Source: Nyssa sinensis
Taxonomy: Eukaryota; Streptophyta; Magnoliopsida; Cornales; Nyssaceae
Assembly: GCA_008638375.1 (NCBI GenBank)
Contig: CM018037.1
Location: forward strand, 32,411,076-32,475,075
Reading direction: 5' to 3'
Length of the DNA: 64,000 nucleotides
The number at the start of each line of letters is the position of its first letter. The first letter of the stretch is position 1. Shown one piece after another: positions 56,871 through 64,000 of the stretch. Under the pieces are notes generated by a model. The model saw only the letters and a program-made list of their open reading frames with translations, did not search any database and had not been told where the DNA came from. The translations under genes and the position numbers were made by a program.

Positions 56871-59022
56871 AAAATGTCTCGTCACTTGGAATGTGAGAGA
56901 AATAGTTTGCTCGCTACATGGCTGATCGATGGATGTGTCTCCAACTTGACTATTAGCATTTGAATGGATCGATCCAGTTGAGAGGTCATAGTTAACATAG
57001 GAAAGGGATGATGCATTTGTACCTTGCAAGATTCTTGAGTTGTCATTGGTGAGGAAGCTTTTCAGTCCTACAGATAGTATTGAATGACAAGGAAGTGAAG
57101 AAAAAAAACATAATGTAAGATCTGGCAAGAAAGTCTGCGCTGTGGCAATTAAGTAAATATCCTAGTAATGATTGTAGTGCAACAAAGCAGAAGTGGCGCA
57201 TGCTGGAACGGAAGGCTGCTGGGGATGCTCAGTGCACCTGCAGGCTACTAACACAGTGGCTGAACCTTGGGATTATCCTCTAGGCAATTGGCCTGGCTAG
57301 ACGGGGGCTATGACAGGTTGATCATTGAATCAGATACAGGGTGTGGTGCTTGACCTGACTCGAAGTGATCGACTGGAGTTGCATCTCCGCAAAAACTTGT
57401 GATCACCTGTCAAAGATGGATGAAATGGTCAACTGTGAGTTACATCCTCTGATGATTGTGACTATCTGGCATATTTAATTGTTTTTCTTTACTAAATTCA
57501 TCATTGTAATGTGACAGCAAGTTATAATACTCATTAAATCTTTATCTTCTTTAATGTCACCTTTAATCCTTCTTGGCATCTTTGCTTCATGATTAATGCC
57601 CATCCATCATTCACATTGAAGATCGTGGAGGAAGTCTTGAGTAATCATCGATAGTTATGTGTGTGTGTGTGTGAAAATGTTATGTACATTAGGATGGAGA
57701 GGAAACTATGCACTACTGAATTAGTATGTAAAACATTAGTGATGTATGAAATGAAGAATGCATGTTTTGAGTTTGAATGAAAGTAAGATGTTGGGATTTT
57801 TACTCACTGTGATTAAGATTGCTCGACTAAAATGCAAGGAAATTTTGTTAATGAATGTTTATAATTATTGTGGATAATGTATGATAAATTGAAGTAAAGA
57901 TAGAGCTAAGAACCCAACAAACAGGAGAAATTATCCAATGGTTCGGTCTCAATAGGTCTAAATAGTCAGATAATAGGTCACATATACATGTATAGTATAT
58001 TATTGCAGATGTGATTCTCAATTTAACTTTTGAGATCACGGAATAATTGCTCAAAAAACAGCCCCAAAATAGTGTAACAGCAGGTGGAACAGACCCAACA
58101 GGCCGATTGGACCATTCCACCGGATAGCACTGTTCACAGGGGTCTTCTCTTGTTGTCTTGAGGTGTTTTTCTCCCTCCCATCTTTTTGCTTCACTTTGGG
58201 ACCCCAGTTTCATACTAAACATAAGTTGTCAAAATGGGAATTCAATATTTTTAAAGTAAGATTCAAAAAGGGTTTTATGAAATTAAAAGATGGAAAGAAG
58301 TCTAGGAAAACTAAGAGGCCTTCATATGAACCCCAAAAAAATAATGGTGGAATGAGAGTGACCTTCCCCTAATTAAATTCCATAACCACTTGTTCAACTT
58401 GATTTATATGACTCAAATGAAGTAAATAAGACTTGACTGCATGGAGAGGGGGAATAGAACTTCTGCTATGCGTCGAGAGTGAGCATATGTAACACTTGAT
58501 AGGACTTAGTCCTGTAAATAATAATCTTAATTTGTGATTACAAACACTATCCCACCAAAATAATAATTTTATTACAACATAATTCATTAGAAAAAGACTC
58601 ATGTTGGTCTCACTATTTTGAAGTGTTGTGACGAAGAGGTACCGTGTTAAATGTTGAACATTTTATTGTTAAAGTAATTATTCGGTGAAACTGTCACATC
58701 AGGTCATTTAAGGGGAAGTTTACTTTCTCAAATCATGAAAATTTTAAACTTTGTGAAAGGTCATCAACGTAGTCTCACGATCTCAGCAAATAATTTCTCA
58801 TAATTTTTCACAATGAATCTTTAAAGCATTCCATGTGTTGTTCTCGCAATGTTGTCTTCCACATTCATCATAACAGCAAGGTTAATATTGTTTCTGTCAC
58901 TGTAAGCACTTTTTACATTTTGATTCTTTTGACTTTTATTTCCACTTTTTTCCCATCAAGTAATTTGCTTTTATGTTAATGAAAAATTGAGAATCAAATT
59001 AACATCCTAATATGTTCTTTGC
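56871..59022. other. intergenic region after the PPR gene
   Basis: Sequence at 57120-57450 is GC-richer than its surroundings but shows no domain in any frame; it might be old repeat. A short (GT)n tract lies at 57658-57673. No gene supported. Confidence 0.45.
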
Positions 59023-59701
59023 CAAGGATCAAAATATCGTTTCGATGTATAGTTTCGGTCTGTCTGGAAATGGAAAAGTTTCGGAAACGTTTCGGAAACA
59101 TAATGGAAACGGAGAAAAAATTGGAAACATATGAAAACATAATTTAAAATTTATTTATTTAAACAAATAAGCCTATTTATTGAATATTTGTACATGTTTA
59201 AGGCATATACATCATATTCATGATAATGACACTAATTCATGATAAATGACATAATAGATATATATTATGTAATATACGCGAATTAGATAATTTGACACAA
59301 GTTACATATAAAATAAAAAGTAAAACAAATAGCGATTTAAACCTATTATAATTAGTAACTTAGTATTAAAATAGTTGTTTCTCTACGCTTCATTTTTTCT
59401 ACTACTTTTTTATTATTTTAGAAAAAATAATAGAAATATCTTCTTGTAATTTTGAGTCTTAATCCTTGAAAAATAAATAAATATTTTTTTTTACTAACTT
59501 TTATAATTATTGTTGATACGAAAGAAATATTTCCTCTGATTCGATATGTTTCCACTAGTTTCGGTATGTTTCCACGGAAACAATTTTGTTTCCATAGAAA
59601 CATGTGAATTTCGATATTCCACTAGTGTTTCGTTTCGGTTCCTTGAGAAACGGAAACGTTTCGGCCGTTTCGATGGAAAAGAAACGAAATTTTGATCCTT
59701 G
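59023..59701. mobile_element. hAT-type non-autonomous element with perfect 8-bp target duplication
   Basis: 679 bp. Left end CAAGGATCAAAATATCGTTTC and right-end complement CAAGGATCAAAATTTCGTTTC differ at one base over 21 positions. TTCTTTGC flanks both sides exactly (59015-59022 and 59702-59709). Subterminal regions are dense in GGAAACG/CGTTTC repeats; the core is AT-rich. No coding capacity. Confidence 0.88.
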
Positions 59702-60488
59702 TTCTTTGCTTTCAGTTCATGATTTGCACATCATTTTCTTGGTAATTTAAATTTTAAGTAGAGGGATAATTTTGTCTTTTTATAAAGTAATCATTTATGT
59801 CACAGATACATCATGTGCCAATTGATTTCATCACCCTCAGGGCCTATTGGTAATGTTTTTGTTTTCTGTTTTTATCATTTACAAAATTTTGGAAAAAAAA
59901 AAAAGAAGACAAAATATGTTTTTCAATTTGCTTTTGTTAAATTTTATCTTTTTTTGTAAAAAACATTTTTTCCCAACCTAAATAGTAATTGTATCTAATG
60001 AAGGTGAAAAAAAGGAATTGTAATCACCTACCATACCATTATTTCTAACTTAAAATAAGTCTGTATAAATTACTACTCCATTATATACTTAATAAAGATA
60101 AAAAAAAAAAATTAAACAAAAAATGAAAATATGTACTTATCTATGTATGTATAAATCTGCTACAAGTTTAACCTTCTTTAATTAAAAATTACGAATATTT
60201 TTAATATCTAAAATTAGAAAGAATATATGGGCCATTGTCACAAGAATAACTTGGGATCACAAATAGTACATTTAACCCTTTATCTACCAAATAAAGTTTT
60301 TGGTTAACACAAATAAGGAAATAGCAATACTTGATAATTTTATTAATTAATAATTTTTTGATATCCCATAATTACTAATTAAATTTAGGTTAATTGTAAA
60401 AATTAAAATAGATCTTGATAAAATGAACATTTGACAAGATATCCCAAAACTAATCTTATTGCTTTTCATCTGATAACACAGTTAGCAC
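59702..60488. other. intergenic AT-rich DNA
   Basis: GGGCCTATTGGTAATGTTTT at 59840 looks like a MITE terminus, but no matching right end is convincing. No gene. Confidence 0.4.
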
Positions 60489-60796
60489 TAGAATTGCAAA
60501 CGAGTTGAACCGTGAATTGTTCAAGCTTGACATGTTAAAATAAACAAATTTCAAATTGAGTTCAAACTTAACTTGTAACTTTTTCGAGTCGATCACAAAT
60601 CGAGTTCAAATAGCTTAATTTTTTTAATTATATAATATTAGACTACTTTTAGCTTAACGAATCAAACTTAAAGTGAGCTCAATGAATTAACAAGCTTCAA
60701 AATCTGTTCAAACTTAATTTATTTATCTTGCAATCTAATCTTGAATGAACCTCTAATAAGTCAAGTTCGAATAATTTGACTCGTTTCCCAGCCCTA
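60489..60796. mobile_element. hAT-type non-autonomous element (TARGGCTGTAAA end family), old copy
   Basis: 308 bp, left end TAGAATTGCAAACGAGTTG, right end complement TAGGGCTGGGAAACGAGTC, with interior CGAGTT wording shared with 20686-21000 and 36520-36849. No target duplication is recognisable, so the ends are inferred from the family. Confidence 0.45.
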
Positions 60797-61451
60797 CCAA
60801 AGACATCTTCACTGAACACACTGGAACAACTATTTAGCTCTGACAATTATCCTTCTATGCACGTTGTGTATTCACATGTTGACAATATACATTGACATCT
60901 TCAAGCTTCAGGTCCGTTGCATGTTTTTATTACAATCAATAGACCCAACTTATACTTAAGACATTAACCTAATAAACAAGGACTGAAAATGACCAAATTC
61001 ATTCTTAAAAAAAGCAATATGCTGTGAACAATAGGATGTATTAAAAGCCCTATTCTAAAGCATATGCTGTGAAGCTTTCTGTACTTAACAATAGCATCAT
61101 ATAAAAAGTCCTATATTCCAGCTTGTGTCATGAAGCTATCACTGTAACAGGGAAAGTATTGAAATCAGAGAAAAACTTTAAACTTATCATAGTCCTTGAT
61201 AAAGAAAATTTGATTTTTTGCAGATCATTCGATAGGATATGATGATCAAACCTCAAAAGAGGATAACATACAAAATTTTGATTGCAAATGAACATTTCAT
61301 CAATATTTAAAATGTTCTCATTGAACTTACAAAGGTGGTTGGCTAAGAGTACCGCTCTGTTACATTGCTAATCTAGAGGGATCAAGAAGAAAAGAAAAAA
61401 AAAAAAGTGACATGAAATAAAAGAATAGAGAGCATGAGAGAGAGAGAACGT
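60797..61451. other. 3' flank of the PIG-C gene
   Basis: AT-rich sequence, probably including the gene's 3'-UTR and polyadenylation region near 61300-61450. No other gene seen. Confidence 0.4.
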
Positions 61452-62363
61452 TCAGTCTGTTATATTAAAACATAGCTTAGCCTCATCCCAAGGACCATTG
61501 ATCTCAAACTTGTATTCTTGAATCCTTATAAGCCAATAAGGACACAACAAGGTAACAAAAACCAATACACTCAACAACAGCACAAAAAGTAACCGGTGCA
61601 AGCTATAAGCAAAAGCCAATGTCACAACCATCAACCCAAACGAGAATGAGAGGTGCAACCGGAAAGAGTACTTCTTAAGACAATAAGTGACCAATGGGGC
61701 AAAGAGGAACACTTGCAAAGAGAACCACACGATAGCAAAAACATGAAGCCTTGATGGGAGGCGAGAAGCAATCAAAAGTGAAGCCACAATAGAAGCATTT
61801 AATGATATATTGCTAGTAAAGATTGGGTTTTCTGGAGCACCTGGAGCTTTTACAGTGGATCCTGAGTAGTCATGTAGGAAGAGATGGAGTATGATAAGTG
61901 AAGCTGTTAGTGTCCATATGGAGTCCGAGCATATGGACCGAGTGAGCGTATGGTAGATAGGAGACAAAATGTACAAGCCTGTTATAAAAAAGGAAATTTT
62001 ACGAACATAACTCAGAAGAAGATTGAAGGAAAGCATTTCTGCAGTTAAAAGGAGAACAAAGAAGCCTGATCCAAGAAGGCTTACATCAAGAAGCAATAGA
62101 GAATTTTCATTAATAGTTGATCCAAGAGTGTAGGTCCAAACCAAGACCACAAGAGAGACGATGCATAGATATTGAGATATGGAAACGGAGTCTAGCATCA
62201 CCTTTAGCATGTCACGTTTAACAACATTGGCATTCATGACCATATCTTCAAGGAAAGAGTCATCAGTATGATTGTCATCAAACCCAGGTTGCATTCCTCC
62301 ATATGCCACTTTTCTCCATTTGGGTTTGGCCAATGAAGAAGTTTCACTGTTTCCAGTCTCCAT
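61452..62363 (-). CDS. SETH1: PIG-C/GPI2, GPI-GlcNAc transferase subunit C
   Basis: An uninterrupted 303-residue ORF. After a hydrophilic start ([40 protein letters not shown]) come about eight hydrophobic segments. [17 protein letters not shown] and [20 protein letters not shown] are PIG-C signatures, and the C-terminus reads [24 protein letters not shown] is a membrane subunit of the ER complex that transfers GlcNAc to phosphatidylinositol, the first step of GPI-anchor synthesis; the Arabidopsis orthologue is SETH1, needed for pollen germination and tube growth. The single coding exon and length match the family. The region around the start codon is duplicated upstream (see 62356-62519). 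Confidence 0.93.
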   Translation of the reverse strand: METGNSETSSLAKPKWRKVAYGGMQPGFDDNHTDDSFLEDMVMNANVVKRDMLKVMLDSVSISQYLCIVSLVVLVWTYTLGSTINENSLLLLDVSLLGSGFFVLLLTAEMLSFNLLLSYVRKISFFITGLYILSPIYHTLTRSICSDSIWTLTASLIILHLFLHDYSGSTVKAPGAPENPIFTSNISLNASIVASLLIASRLPSRLHVFAIVWFSLQVFLFAPLVTYCLKKYSFRLHLSFSFGLMVVTLAFAYSLHRLLFVLLLSVLVFVTLLCPYWLIRIQEYKFEINGPWDEAKLCFNITD

Positions 62364-62519
62364 TTGAAATTACACAGCTCTACTGCAACTGTGAACGATT
62401 GTGTTAGAGATTGCAACAAGAATGGAAGTTCAGGGAATATTCATTGCTGCTGGTCTCCGTTTGAAATTACACTGCTCTACTGCAACTGTGAACGATTGAG
62501 TTACAGATTGCAGCAAGAA
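62356..62519 (-). repeat. duplicated leader/start-codon region of PIG-C
   Basis: Two units of about 68 bp, offset 97 bp: GTCTCCATTTGAAATTACAC at 62356 and GTCTCCGTTTGAAATTACAC at 62453, both followed by CTCTACTGCAACTGTGAACG and ending GCAACAAGAA / GCAGCAAGAA. On the coding strand the downstream unit holds the real ATGGAGAC; the upstream unit has ACGGAGAC, so its start codon is absent. Confidence 0.85.
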
Positions 62520-63519
62520 AAGCTGTCAAGGAACTAATAGGTGCATCTGTGATTGAAGGAAGTTCCTTCATTGTTTGGATCACTCTGAAATTGCAAAATC
62601 CTGTTTGAGAGAGAGAACTATTAGGGTTATCAAACTAACTCCATATGGCCCTGAAATTTGCAGAATTATCACAAAATGAACTCAAACAAATCAGTGATTA
62701 CTGAAACCATGTGTTTTTTAAAAAACCTATGGTCAAACAGAGCACCATGTTTTCAAAGAACTACTCCTATAAAAGAAGTTTTAATGCCTTCTGTATAAAA
62801 TCATAGTTAGCAACCACATTCAAACATGCAAGTAATTATACTAATACTACAGAATACATTTTTAATAAACACAATATATCAGAATTTATACCCTGATTAG
62901 TGGCATAATTGGAAATGAATTCCAACCAATATGAGGTATTTAACTCTTATCAGAAAATCAAATACTTTACAACAATTTTCATCAAATACTAAGACATAAC
63001 TAGAACTACTTGGGGAAAAATATAGAAATCCTTAATCGCTGGTTCAGCTCCATCCACAACCATATTTTCTTTTAATTCATAAGCTGATCATTTCTTTCAA
63101 TAAAGCAAAAGAAAACATACCAACAAGTTATGGGAGGTTGAAGGTTCAAGTTCCCTTAAAGGGGGAGAGTGTGTGTGTTATTTATCTATCAAAAAAATAA
63201 TAAACAAAGCAAGAGAAAACATGTATAAGCAGATCTGCTGTTGTAGACTTGCATGAAGAGCATGTGCAGCCTTCGATAAAACTGGTGAGAAATCTAAGTT
63301 GCAAATAAGTTCAATTCCCTGCATTTGATTCAACATAAAATATTTTTGGATAATATATTTTAACTTTTTCATAAAATAGCTTACAAAAGCTCAAAGTGAC
63401 TAGCAGATTCCCCCCCCCCCCCCCCAAACAAAAGTCATTTTCTTTGGGAGGGAAAAAAAAAGAAAGAAAGGAAAAACTTAGGCCCCATGTGTCGAAACAA
63501 CACACATGTTGAATATATC
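62520..63519. other. upstream region of PIG-C
   Basis: AT-rich, no gene. Features seen: a short (GT)n at 63168-63177 and a run of 16 C at 63410-63425. Confidence 0.5.
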
Positions 63520-64000
63520 ATTAAAAGGGAGCCCAAGAAGGGCAAGCCCAGATATTAAAAAAAAGGACAGGCAACAAAAATTATGGCCTAAGATCCCCCC
63601 CAAAAACCATTAAAAATATCTAAATACATAGGATACTCTTCTTTGAGCCAAAAGAAAAGCAAAAGCAAAAAAAAAACTATCTTTCAAATGCCATATTGAC
63701 AACTCAACTTCTTCGAAGACTTTATAATTCCTCTTCTTCCAAATACACCAAGTCAAGCAAAGAGGAGCCATCTTCCACACACTACTCCTTCCTTAGCTGC
63801 CCACACCTCCACCCCAAAAAAAACATGTCTAATCGAGTTCGGCATCATCCAATTACACCCAAACTCCAAGCATCTCTAGCCATTTTGCAATGGATCAAGA
63901 GATGATCAGTCGTTTCTTCCTCTTCTTTGCACATGTAGCACCACCTACTCAGAAATTGGAAACCTCCCTTCTTGCGATTATCCGCTGCAAGAATTGCGAC
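63520..64000 (-). mobile_element. L1-type LINE 3' portion, running off the right edge
   Basis: The minus strand reads ILAADNRKKGGFQFLSRWC then YMCKEEEETTDHLLIHCKMA and RDAWSL from the edge inward: the zinc-finger module at the C-terminus of plant L1 ORF2, with the usual CX2C...HX4C-like spacing. Frameshifts and stops follow. The tail shares wording (GGCTCAAAGAAGAGTATCC against GGCTAAAAGAAGATAGGCC) with the L1 copy at 41307-41975, so the two belong to one family. The 3' end is near 63520. Confidence 0.75.

Noticed and set aside
57120..57450. GC-richer DNA after the PPR gene that could be an exon.
   Set aside because: All frames contain stops and no motif or splice pattern could be supported.
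63410..63425. A run of 16 C considered as a biological signal.
   Set aside because: A simple homopolymer, and one whose length is unreliable in most sequencing data.

Overview
This window is nuclear DNA from a flowering plant, almost certainly a eudicot. The evidence is AT-rich intergenic DNA, plant-type split genes with GT..AG introns, plant-only families (LRR receptor kinase of the IRK type, type-A cytokinin response regulator, PLS-class PPR protein) and plant transposon families. I cannot name the species.

Layout, left to right. (1) 1-768, minus: first two exons of a gene running off the left edge, probably a U-box protein of the PUB62 type. (2) 1.1-13.6 kb: repeats, including a tandem duplication that carries a hAT-type element end, a non-autonomous element whose sister copy lies at 56.4 kb, and a 5.9-kb PIF/Harbinger element with both of its genes decayed. 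(3) 14.2-19.2 kb, plus: a four-exon gene for a secretory single-pass membrane protein (DUF7356-like) with three frame disruptions; its large third intron holds SINE-like sequence and an X8/CBM43 gene fragment. (4) 19.6-21.0 kb: a SINE split by a hAT-type element, then a second hAT-type element. (5) 24.1-27.6 kb, minus: an intact IRK receptor kinase. (6) 28.9-36.9 kb: gene-poor, with more hAT-type elements. (7) 37.1-45.5 kb, plus: a 12-exon AIMP1/EMAP-II-like tRNA-binding protein gene carrying a 5'-truncated L1 element and, within a coding exon, a segment that now looks like an intron. (8) 46-49.5 kb: a SINE with clear target-site duplications and a duplicated repeat block. (9) 49.6-52.0 kb, plus: a type-A response regulator of the ARR16/17 clade. 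(10) 53.8-56.3 kb, plus: an intronless 840-residue PPR gene. (11) 57-61.4 kb: repeats. (12) 61.5-62.4 kb, minus: intact PIG-C/SETH1, a GPI-anchor synthesis gene. (13) 63.5-64.0 kb: the 3' end of another L1 element.

The genes do not form one pathway. IRK, the OB-fold gene, the ARR16/17-like gene and the PPR gene do appear to be an ancestral neighbourhood: from memory of Arabidopsis locus numbers, their best matches are split between two duplicated segments (At3g56370-56380 and At2g40660-40720). I found no CRISPR array, operon or clearly new multi-gene system. The most interesting signals are the apparent intronisation inside the OB-fold gene, the unfractionated synteny block, the nested SINE/hAT insertion, the duplicated start-codon region of PIG-C, and an snRNA-type promoter motif next to a hairpin at 2.3 kb.
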